From DATKCJ01 sp035513275 (GTDB lineage: Bacteria; Verrucomicrobiota; Verrucomicrobiia; Opitutales; Opitutaceae), in NCBI GenBank assembly GCA_035513275.1, contig DATKCJ010000372.1, positions 1 to 9,599 of the forward strand: DNA of 9,599 bases. Direction: 5' to 3'. A model generated the notes under the pieces. That model saw only the letters and a list, made by a program, of their open reading frames with translations, was not told the DNA's origin and searched no databases. Shown one piece after another: positions 1 through 5,823 of the stretch. Positions within the stretch are counted from its first letter, which is position 1. Each line of letters opens with the position of its first letter. A program made the position numbers and the translations under genes.

Positions 1-9
1 TCCTTGTAG

Positions 10-30
10 GTTGCGCGCTTGTCGCGCAAC
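10..30. repeat. Perfect stem-loop downstream of the amylase gene
   Basis: The arms GTTGCGCG (10-17) and CGCGCAAC (23-30) are perfect inverse complements around the loop CTTGT. The hairpin lies about 100 bases past the amylase stop codon. Neither strand has a T-run after it, so it is not a canonical intrinsic terminator, though it could still stop or stabilise the amylase transcript. The hexamer TGTAGG at 5-10 also precedes the hairpin cluster at 1684, which suggests both may belong to one family of dispersed palindromic elements. I see no gene in bases 31-128. Confidence 0.55.
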
Positions 31-128
31 TCCGGCATCTGTGCCGCGATTCGGCTGGTCAGCGGAACGCCACCTACACTCCCAGCCTTTGCATTGGAAT
101 CAGTCCGCATTCAGCAATCTTCATCCCA

Positions 129-1496
129 TCACTCCGCCGACTTCAGCACCCTGTATCCCCACGCGGGAAGCTTGCTCTCGAACGGAACCACAATCTCGAC
201 CGTCTCGCCGGTGAACGCGTCCGTCCACTTGCCCGCGAACGCAGGATCCACCGCGGCGAATTCCGCGTCCTTGCCGGTCAGATTGCAGATCGCGACGACC
301 TTTCCGGTGTCCGACGTGCGCGACACCACGTAGATCGACTCGTGCGCCGTCGTCGCGAGCCGGCGCATCGGTGCGCCGTTGCGCAGCGCGGGATGGCTCG
401 CCTTCAGCGAGCACAGCGTTTTGTAGAAGTCGCCCAGCGGATGCGAGCGCCACTCGATTGGATCACGCTCGAAAAACTCGAGCCGCTTTTCAAGACCGGC
501 CTCCTGGCCGTTGTAGATGAGCGGAATTCCGTCGAGCACAAAGCTCAGCACCGCGAACGTCTCGACTCCGCCGCCGAGCCGCTCGAACACCGTGCCCTGC
601 CAGCTGTTCTCGTCGTGATTGGTCGTGTAGCGGAAGAACGCGGAGCCCACGGGGAAACGCACGCGGTTGCGCGTGAGTTCGTCGTAGATTTTCGACACCG
701 GAGCCTTGCCTGCGGCCACGTCGTTGAACACATGCATCATGCTGAAAGTGTAGGACGCGTGAAACGCCGCGATGTGGTGCTGCGGTGTTTCCGATTCCGC
801 GAGCATGAACAGGTCGGGCTTCATCGCGCGCAGTCGCGCGGAAGCCTCGTCCCAAAACGCGGTGGGCACTCCCTTCGAGTAGTCGCAACGGAATCCGTCG
901 ACTCCGGCCTCTTGCACCCAGAACTCCATGTCGGCGATCATCGCGTCCCAGAGCGCGCGGTTCGTGTAGTCGAGCTGGATGACGTCCGTCCAGTCGAAGC
1001 CATACGGCGGCACGAAGTTCCCCTCGGCATTCCTCGCGTAGAACTCCGGATGCTCCTGCGTCCAGGAGTGGTCCCACGCGCTGTGGTTCGCCACCCAGTC
1101 CATGATTACCTTGAAGCCCGCATCGTGTGCGGCCCTGACGAGCCGCACGAAGTCCTCATGCGTGCCGAACTCCGGATTCACGTCACGGTAGTCAGCCACC
1201 GAGTAGTAGCTGCCGAGCGGTCCCTTGCGATTCACAGCGCCGATCGGATGGATCGGCATGAACCACAGCACGCCGATGCCCAGCTCCTTGATCCGCGGAA
1301 GATCGGCCTCGACAGCGGCAAATGTTCCTGCAGCCGAGTATTGGCGCACGTTGACCTCGTAGACAACGCGGTCGCGCACCCATGCCGGCGCCTCGAGCGC
1401 GGAGCGGTGGCCGAGCGTCTGCAGCGGCTCCACTGCTGCAAACGCTGCGACTGAAAGAAATACGAACAGCGTCAATACGCAGTGTCGGGGTCTCAT
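129..1496 (-). CDS. Secreted GH13 alpha-amylase-family glycoside hydrolase
   Basis: This 455-residue protein is a retaining alpha-glucan hydrolase of family GH13. All four classic motifs are visible in the (beta/alpha)8 barrel. Region I is DWVANH (133-138). Region II is GFRCD (201-205), with nucleophile D205. Region III is LAESE (232-236), with general acid/base E234. Region IV is TNHD (292-295), with transition-state stabiliser D295. A short beta-domain follows from about residue 375 to the end. The ATG at 1496 was chosen because it gives a good signal peptide (MRPRHCVLTLFVFLSVAAFA, likely cut near A20). The frame stays open to a TTG at 1550, but that would place 18 charged residues before the signal sequence. 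Export to the periplasm or outside is therefore likely, probably for starch or maltodextrin breakdown. Exact substrate and GH13 subfamily cannot be read from the sequence. It sits behind a 344-bp gap and is probably transcribed separately from gspE. Confidence 0.92.
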   Translation of the reverse strand: MRPRHCVLTLFVFLSVAAFAAVEPLQTLGHRSALEAPAWVRDRVVYEVNVRQYSAAGTFAAVEADLPRIKELGIGVLWFMPIHPIGAVNRKGPLGSYYSVADYRDVNPEFGTHEDFVRLVRAAHDAGFKVIMDWVANHSAWDHSWTQEHPEFYARNAEGNFVPPYGFDWTDVIQLDYTNRALWDAMIADMEFWVQEAGVDGFRCDYSKGVPTAFWDEASARLRAMKPDLFMLAESETPQHHIAAFHASYTFSMMHVFNDVAAGKAPVSKIYDELTRNRVRFPVGSAFFRYTTNHDENSWQGTVFERLGGGVETFAVLSFVLDGIPLIYNGQEAGLEKRLEFFERDPIEWRSHPLGDFYKTLCSLKASHPALRNGAPMRRLATTAHESIYVVSRTSDTGKVVAICNLTGKDAEFAAVDPAFAGKWTDAFTGETVEIVVPFESKLPAWGYRVLKSAE

Positions 1497-1597
1497 AGTG
1501 TCTGCACCGAGCTTTGCCCGTTTTTCCAAGCAAATCCAACCCCGTCGCAACGGACAGAGCCAAGATTCCCCCGAAAAAACTTAGGCCGGTCGCGCGT

Positions 1598-1635
1598 GTC
1601 GGGCACGCCGACAACAATTGGTGCGCCAACTGTTG
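1598..1635. promoter_or_regulatory. Adjacent inverted repeats upstream of the amylase gene
   Basis: Two inverted repeats lie back to back. The first is GTCGG / CCGAC around the loop GCACG (1598-1612). The second is CAACAATTGG (1612-1621) / CCAACTGTTG (1626-1635), a 10-bp repeat with one mismatch around TGCG. They sit 100-140 bp before the amylase start codon. They could form part of a gspE terminator, since a minus-strand T6 run lies about 18 bases further on. That distance is too long for a canonical terminator, so an operator for the carbohydrate gene is equally possible. Neither role is shown by sequence alone. Confidence 0.35.
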
Positions 1636-1681
1636 CTCTGAGCCGACGGCCTTGGCCGCGGGGGCTGGCGGATCGATTCAG

Positions 1682-1733
1682 ATGTAGGAGCCCGTTTGCG
1701 GGCGATGTCCGCTCCTTCCGGAGCGGGCTACAT
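1682..1733. repeat. REP-like double hairpin (three-way junction)
   Basis: An outer stem ATGTAG (1682-1687) / CTACAT (1728-1733) encloses two perfect hairpins. The first is GCCCG-TTTG-CGGGC (1690-1703). The second is CCGCTCC-TTCC-GGAGCGG (1709-1726). Paired GC-rich hairpins inside one palindromic frame are the layout of REP/BIME-type dispersed elements, which often sit between genes and are spread by RAYT transposases. No RAYT gene is present here. Membership of a repeat family is inferred and needs a genome-wide copy count. Confidence 0.5.
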
Positions 1734-1823
1734 GACGGATCGCCAGCGTCCGACTTCGCGCATGCGCTTCGGCGCGCCGGGAGCGGGCACCTTCTCGATC
1801 TTCGAACTTCCAGCTCCGAACTC

Positions 1824-1840
1824 CGCGCGCGAAGCGCGCG
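1824..1840 (-). terminator. GC stem-loop abutting the gspE stop codon (possible terminator)
   Basis: CGCGCGC (1824-1830) and GCGCGCG (1834-1840) form a 7-bp all-GC stem with a GAA loop (TTC on the minus strand). It begins at the base immediately after the gspE TAG. There is no following T-run on the minus strand, so classical intrinsic termination is doubtful. It may act as a 3'-end stabiliser or simply reflect GC-rich sequence. Confidence 0.3.
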
Positions 1841-3553
1841 CTAAAGGTCCTGCGGGACGACGCTCAGCGCCTCGTCGATCGCTGTGATGCCTTCCTTCAC
1901 CTTGAGGATGCTGTCCTGGTGAAGCGTCGCCATGCCGTTGCTGACAGCGATGCGCTTGAGTTCGGAAGTCTCAAGGCCCTTGTTGATCGCGGTCACAAGT
2001 TCCTCGGAAACTGTCATCAACTCGTGGATGCCCACGCGGCCGCGGTAGCCGGTGCCTCCGCACTTCGAGCAGCCCTTCGGATTGTGACGGTAGATATTGC
2101 CCTTCCAGCCGATGGCTTTGACCATGATCTCAGCCTCGCGGCCCTCGGGCATGTAGCCGATGCGGCACGTCTTGCACAAGCGGCGCATGAGCCGCTGCGC
2201 GCACACGCAGAGCAGCGACGACGAGATCATGAACGGCTCGATCCCCATGTCGGTGAGGCGCGCGACCGTGCTGGGCGCGTCGTTCGTGTGCAGCGTTGAG
2301 AGAAGAAGGTGGCCGGTGAGCGCCGCTTCGACGGCGATGTTCGCCGTTTCCTTGTCGCGGATTTCGCCCACGAGAATGATGTCGGGATCCTGCCGCAGGA
2401 ACGAGCGCAGCGCCGCGGCAAACGTGAGCCCGATGTGCCGGTTCATCTGCATCTGGTTGATGCCAGCGAGCGTGTATTCGATCGGGTCCTCGGCGGTGCG
2501 GATGACCAACTCTGGGTTGCTGATCTCGTTGAGCGCCGAGTAGAGCGTCATCGACTTGCCGGAGCCGGTCGGGCCGCAGTGCAGGATCATCCCGTAGGGC
2601 TGGCGGATCACCTCGCGGTAGCGGGCGAGGTTCGCCGGCGAGAATCCGAGCATCGAAAGCGGCAGCGTGGACTTCTGCTTGTCGAGGATACGAAGCACGA
2701 CGCCTTCGCCGTGATTGAGCGGCGCGGTGGAGACGCGAAGATCAATGTCGATGTTCTTCTTCGTGTAGTTCTTGAAGACGATGCGCCCGTCCTGCGGCAG
2801 CCGGCGCTCGGCAATGTCGAGGTTGCACATGATCTTCAGGCGCGCGACGAGCGCACCCGCGACCTTGATCGGGAGACGGAGCTTTTCCTGGCAGTTGCCG
2901 TCGACGCGGTAGCGCACGACGAGTTCCTTCTCCCATGGCTCGATGTGGATGTCGCTCGCACCCGCGAGATAGGCGTCCTCGATGATCCGGTTTGAAAGCT
3001 GGATGATCGGCGCGGACTCCTCGTTGGCGAGATCCTCGTCGCGGATCTGCTTGTCGGCATCCTTGTAGTCGACGCCGATCTGCTGGACGACATCTGCGAA
3101 GTGCTGCTGGTCGCGGATCGAGTCGACGGCGAGCTTGTCCTTGATGTCGCGCTCGATGCCGAGCACGCGCACGACCTTCTTGCCGGTGAGCTCGGAAATT
3201 TTCGCGGAGACGCTGAGCTCGAACGGATTCGCGAGTGCGACGATGACCGTGTCGCCGACCTGCCCGACAGGCAGCACCATGTTCTGCAAGCAGAAGTCAC
3301 GCTTGAGGTGCTCGAAGGTGCCGGGGTTGATGCGGTAGCGGCTCACGAGGAACGGCGGCAAGCCGTAGGCCTTCGACTTGGCGAGCAGCACCTGGAACGC
3401 GGTGAGCTTGTAGTCGTTTTGCAGGACCTGATCGAGCGCCTCGCCGTTGAGCTCCTGTGGATGATTGATGATCGCGGCGCGCTCCTCGGCGTTGAGCTTG
3501 CCCATCTCCTCAAGCTTCTCGATCAACTGCGACTGGAGGCGTCCGAGTGGCAT
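1841..3553 (-). CDS. gspE: GspE/PilB-family secretion or type IV pilus assembly ATPase
   Basis: This 570-residue cytoplasmic hexameric ATPase powers a type II secretion system or type IV pilus. A GspE/MshE-type N-domain spans about residues 50-145. The ATPase core follows with Walker A GPTGSGKS (327-334), an Asp box TAEDPIEY (353-360), Walker B ILVGEIRD (393-400) and a His box around STLHTND (419-425). A tetracysteine zinc site, C460-x2-C463 and C495-x2-C498, is the usual GspE/PilB C-terminal signature. All catalytic features look intact and the length is normal. The start ATG at 3553 lies three bases after the stop of the T2SSE_N-like gene, so the two are surely co-transcribed. GspE and PilB cannot be told apart here because no secretin, pseudopilin or platform gene is in view. 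Confidence 0.93.
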   Translation of the reverse strand: MPLGRLQSQLIEKLEEMGKLNAEERAAIINHPQELNGEALDQVLQNDYKLTAFQVLLAKSKAYGLPPFLVSRYRINPGTFEHLKRDFCLQNMVLPVGQVGDTVIVALANPFELSVSAKISELTGKKVVRVLGIERDIKDKLAVDSIRDQQHFADVVQQIGVDYKDADKQIRDEDLANEESAPIIQLSNRIIEDAYLAGASDIHIEPWEKELVVRYRVDGNCQEKLRLPIKVAGALVARLKIMCNLDIAERRLPQDGRIVFKNYTKKNIDIDLRVSTAPLNHGEGVVLRILDKQKSTLPLSMLGFSPANLARYREVIRQPYGMILHCGPTGSGKSMTLYSALNEISNPELVIRTAEDPIEYTLAGINQMQMNRHIGLTFAAALRSFLRQDPDIILVGEIRDKETANIAVEAALTGHLLLSTLHTNDAPSTVARLTDMGIEPFMISSSLLCVCAQRLMRRLCKTCRIGYMPEGREAEIMVKAIGWKGNIYRHNPKGCSKCGGTGYRGRVGIHELMTVSEELVTAINKGLETSELKRIAVSNGMATLHQDSILKVKEGITAIDEALSVVPQDL

Positions 3554-3556
3554 GGT

Positions 3557-4072
3557 TCAGGTCGTTGCCTTTTCGCCCGCGGCGATGTTTTCGCGGTCGA
3601 GTTGTAGCTTGGCGAGGAAGTCGCTGATATTCTCCGTCGACGTCGCATACCATTGGATCGGGCCGGTGAGCTCGGCTTCCCAATAGCTGCGCACCGCCGG
3701 GCTGAGGTAAAACGCGCTCGCGACGAAGTTCACGCCCTCCTCGATGTCGAACGGCACCGTCCATGTCGCCCAGCATGCGCCGATTTCGAGCCGCTTGCGG
3801 ATCTCGTCGGGATGATCGTAGTTCGCGAGGTCGACCACGCCCAATCCCATCTCCTCGCTCAGAAAATTCAAAATCTGCTGCTCGGTGAGCGCCTTCTTTT
3901 CCACGACCAGAATCTGGAGAATCGAAACCGGCATGTCGTCCGCGGAGGACATCAATTCGAGCAGCCTCTCGTTGGCCTGCTCAAGGACTTCGATCTTGAT
4001 GAGACTGTGCTCGACGAGGCTTGCGCCCAGCAGCCGGTTCGAGCGCATCATGAGGGGCCGGAATTCGTTCAT
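3557..4072 (-). CDS. Stand-alone T2SSE_N/MshEN-like domain protein
   Basis: This 171-residue protein has no ATPase motifs. The stretch RLLGASLVEHSLI (residues 13-25), then QANERL (32-37) and the repeat-like ILVVEKKALTEQQILNFLSEEMGLGVVDL (positions 54-82), match the pattern of the N-terminal domain of GspE/PilB/MshE ATPases: LG..L...gLI, then L....LT..Q....LA...GL..vdL. A second half (about 95-157) is not recognisable. The ATG at 4072 was chosen because the frame upstream runs into the end of obg and lacks the family pattern. No Shine-Dalgarno is well placed, and an alternative start is the ATG pair eight codons in (MMRSN). The gene is 26 bp after obg and 3 bp before the ATPase gene. An accessory or regulatory role on that ATPase, for example nucleotide sensing as in MshE domains that bind cyclic di-GMP, is inferred from context only. 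Confidence 0.72.
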   Translation of the reverse strand: MNEFRPLMMRSNRLLGASLVEHSLIKIEVLEQANERLLELMSSADDMPVSILQILVVEKKALTEQQILNFLSEEMGLGVVDLANYDHPDEIRKRLEIGACWATWTVPFDIEEGVNFVASAFYLSPAVRSYWEAELTGPIQWYATSTENISDFLAKLQLDRENIAAGEKATT

Positions 4073-4098
4073 CCTTGGAGAGTCTATTATCCAGTTTG

Positions 4099-5121
4099 TC
4101 ACCCGGCTTGCGAAGCATTTTTTTCCGGCCGCAGGGCCAGCACGCGCTTGAGCAGCGCGGCCTTCAACTCGTCGATGCCGACCCCGGTCGCACATGAGAT
4201 TTCGACGATGTCCACCTTGCGCGCGCGCTTGAACTTCCGGAGGTTCGCGGCCGCGACCTCTAGGTCCATCTTGTTTGCAGCCACGAGTCGCGGCTTCTTC
4301 AACATCGCGGGGTCGTAGCGGCCGAGCTCGTCAAGAAGATGTTTATAATCGTCGCGCGGATCACGCCCGTCGACTCCGGCCATGTCGATCAGGAGGAGCA
4401 ACAGGCTGCACCGCTCGATATGGCGGAGGAAACGGTGGCCGAGCCCCTTGTTCTCGCTTGCGCCCTCGATGAGCCCCGGCACGTCGGCGAGGAGCACGCG
4501 CTTGTATTCGCGCTCATACTCGATGACGCCGATTTGCGGCTGGAGCGTGGTAAACGGATAGGCGGCCATCTTCGGCCGTGCCTTCGTGATGCGGTTCGTG
4601 AGCGAGCTCTTGCCCGCGTTCGGAAAGCCGACGAGGCCGACATCCGCGATGCTCTTGAGCACGAGGCGGAAGACTCCGTCCTCGCCCGGGTGACCGGGGT
4701 TCGCCTTTCGCGGCGCGCGGTTTGTCGAGGTCTTGAAATGCGTGTTGCCCCAGCCGCCGTTGCCGCCGCGGCAAAGCACGAGCTGTTGCCCGTCCTCGAC
4801 GATCTCGCCGATCGGCTCGCCGGTTTCCTCGTTTGTGACGACTGTGCCGAGCGGGATGTGCAGCACGGCGTTCTTGCCGTCCTTGCCGGTCTGGTCCTTG
4901 CCGCGACCGTGGCCGCCGCGCTCGCCGTTCCAGTGCGGCTTGAACTTGTAGTCGATGAGGTTGTTCGTGTCGTCGTCGCCGAGCAGCACGACATCGCCGC
5001 CCTTGCCGCCGTCGCCGCCATTCGGCCCGCCGAAGGGTTCGAACTTCTCGCGCCGGAAGCTCACGCAGCCACGCCCGCCTTCACCGGCACGCGCCTTGAT
5101 AACGATTTCGTCAACGAACAT
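4099..5121 (-). CDS. obg: Obg/CgtA GTPase, ribosome assembly factor
   Basis: This 340-residue member of the Obg GTPases binds the large ribosomal subunit during maturation and links GTP or (p)ppGpp levels to growth. The glycine-rich Obg fold occupies about residues 1-158, with repeats such as GGPNGGDGGKGG (31-42) and CRGGNGGWGNTHF (117-129). The G domain carries G1 GFPNAGKSS (165-173), G2 at YPFTT (188-192), G3 DVPGL (213-217), G4 NKMD (283-286) and G5 SCATG (309-313). The C-terminal OCT domain found in some Firmicutes homologues is absent, as in many bacteria. The start MFVDE is the typical family N-terminus. Only 12 bp separate it from the toxin gene upstream, with no strong ribosome binding site. 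In many bacteria obg follows rplU-rpmA; that arrangement is not seen here. Confidence 0.96.
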   Translation of the reverse strand: MFVDEIVIKARAGEGGRGCVSFRREKFEPFGGPNGGDGGKGGDVVLLGDDDTNNLIDYKFKPHWNGERGGHGRGKDQTGKDGKNAVLHIPLGTVVTNEETGEPIGEIVEDGQQLVLCRGGNGGWGNTHFKTSTNRAPRKANPGHPGEDGVFRLVLKSIADVGLVGFPNAGKSSLTNRITKARPKMAAYPFTTLQPQIGVIEYEREYKRVLLADVPGLIEGASENKGLGHRFLRHIERCSLLLLLIDMAGVDGRDPRDDYKHLLDELGRYDPAMLKKPRLVAANKMDLEVAAANLRKFKRARKVDIVEISCATGVGIDELKAALLKRVLALRPEKNASQAG

Positions 5122-5133
5122 CGGCTTATGAGT

Positions 5134-5541
5134 CTAGGCTGCGGCGCTGACGTAAAGCGCAATCGGCAGATGCTTGCTGTAATGCTGGAAATCGCCGTCC
5201 GTCGTGAAGATCTCCATGCTCGTGCGAGCGGCCACGGCGCAAATGAGGAAGTCGGTCATCGAACCCTGCACTCCTTTGCTCCGGCAGATGTTGTAATACT
5301 CCGCCGCCGTTTCGAAGTCCTCCACTTGAAAGTTCACATCGGGAAAGTGGCGCAGGGCGGTTCGCACCTGGTCGAACTGCGCGCGCTCCTTGATGCCCGA
5401 CAAGAGTTCCTGCCGGATCGGGCCGAGAATGGCCACCGCTCCGTTGGAGACCAGCCATTCCAGTTCCGCACGCAAGGCCGAGACTTCGTCCGCCCGGCGG
5501 AATGCCGCAGACCACACTGGGGTGTCCGCCAACACCTTCAT
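5134..5541 (-). CDS. vapC: PIN-domain toxin ribonuclease, VapC family
   Basis: This 135-residue protein is a Mg2+-dependent PIN-domain endoribonuclease, the toxin of a type II toxin-antitoxin pair. The acidic residues of the active site are in place: D6 in VLADTPVW, E45 in PIRQELLSG, D97 in GSMTDFLICA, and D115/D117 in TTDGDF. Length and motif spacing are normal, so it looks intact and active. Its ATG overlaps the antitoxin stop in an ATGA (5538-5541), which gives translational coupling. VapC toxins usually cut tRNA or the sarcin-ricin loop; the target here is unknown. It lies immediately upstream of obg. Confidence 0.92.
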   Translation of the reverse strand: MKVLADTPVWSAAFRRADEVSALRAELEWLVSNGAVAILGPIRQELLSGIKERAQFDQVRTALRHFPDVNFQVEDFETAAEYYNICRSKGVQGSMTDFLICAVAARTSMEIFTTDGDFQHYSKHLPIALYVSAAA

Positions 5542-5738
5542 CGCTTGGCCCGCTCGGCCTTGTGATCAAACCCCGGCTCAAAAACCACCGTGCCGAAGAG
5601 CTTCGTCACTTCGCGCTGCTGCCGGTGCTGGATATACTCCGCCAGCGCCTCGTTGACCGTGGCTCTCTTGGTCTTGTGTCCGCCCGCCTTCTGGGCTTTC
5701 GCGAGCAACCGGTCGTCGATCTCAAGGTTTGTGGGCAC
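5538..5738 (-). CDS. vapB: VapB-family antitoxin
   Basis: This small protein of about 66 residues is the antitoxin partner of the PIN toxin that follows. The N-terminus PTNLEIDDRLL and the central GGHKTKRATVNEALAEYI match the VapB antitoxin pattern: beta strand, then helices forming a ribbon-helix-helix DNA-binding dimer. The tail LFGTVVFEPGFDHKAERAKR is the type of extended segment that wraps the toxin. No in-frame ATG exists; the candidate starts are GTG at 5738, 5744 and 5756. I chose 5738 because it gives the usual family start, (M)PTNLEIDD, and because the possible promoter would initiate near there. The GTG at 5756 is the alternative, with AGG eight bases before it. It probably represses its own promoter. 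Confidence 0.85.
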   Translation of the reverse strand: MPTNLEIDDRLLAKAQKAGGHKTKRATVNEALAEYIQHRQQREVTKLFGTVVFEPGFDHKAERAKR

Positions 5739-5739
5739 G

Positions 5740-5772
5740 GCCACACAATGTGCCACACAGTCTGCCTGTCAA
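5740..5772 (-). promoter_or_regulatory. Possible vapBC promoter and operator
   Basis: On the minus strand TTGACA (5772-5767) matches the bacterial -35 consensus exactly. The -10 is weak: CATTGT at 5750-5745 with a 16-bp spacer matches three of six positions. Overlapping it, on the plus strand, is a direct repeat of GCCACACA (5740-5747 and 5752-5759) with a 12-bp period. The nine-base palindrome CACAATGTG lies across the same place (5744-5752). Repeats over the promoter are what an autoregulating ribbon-helix-helix antitoxin would bind. Function is inferred. Confidence 0.42.
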
Positions 5773-5810
5773 TACGGCCTCAAGCGACGCCGTGCCCGCA
5801 GGCGGATTCT

Positions 5811-5822
5811 CCGTCGCGACGG
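5811..5822. repeat. 12-bp perfect palindrome after the archaemetzincin-like gene
   Basis: CCGTCGCGACGG is self-complementary over all twelve bases. It begins one base past the TAG of the upstream gene. It has no loop and no T-run, so it is unlikely to be a terminator by itself. It is noted as the only symmetric sequence between that gene and the vapB promoter region. Confidence 0.3.
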
Positions 5823-5823
5823 T

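Larger units (their letters stand above)
1497..1840. other. Intergenic region between gspE and the amylase gene
   Basis: This 344-bp gap should hold the end of the gspE transcript and the amylase promoter. It contains several inverted repeats (1598-1612, 1612-1635, 1682-1733 and 1824-1840) and an A6 run at 1574-1579 that reads as T6 on the minus strand. I could not find a convincing -35/-10 pair for the amylase or a Shine-Dalgarno sequence in front of its ATG. Bases 1740-1830 have coding-like GC composition and open frames on both strands. None has a start, family resemblance or context that supports a gene. Confidence 0.6.

Noticed and set aside
342..1454. 370-codon plus-strand open frame opposite the amylase
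   Set aside because: The GH13 motifs and signal peptide on the minus strand account for this region. The plus-strand product has no recognisable motif and is a codon-bias shadow.
1496..1550. Upstream TTG start for the amylase adding 18 residues
   Set aside because: The added residues are charged and would hide a clear signal peptide that starts at the ATG at 1496.
1728..1823. Minus-strand open frame after gspE giving a peptide ending RMREVGRWRSVM
   Set aside because: It has no start codon of its own with family resemblance, lies in a different frame from gspE, and ends in the hairpin element. It is treated as intergenic.
4339..5565. Long open frame (408 codons) on the plus strand opposite obg and vapC
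   Set aside because: It is the mirror of high-GC coding sequence on the other strand, where Obg motifs are unmistakable. Its translation is rich in A, R, V and L with no domain pattern.
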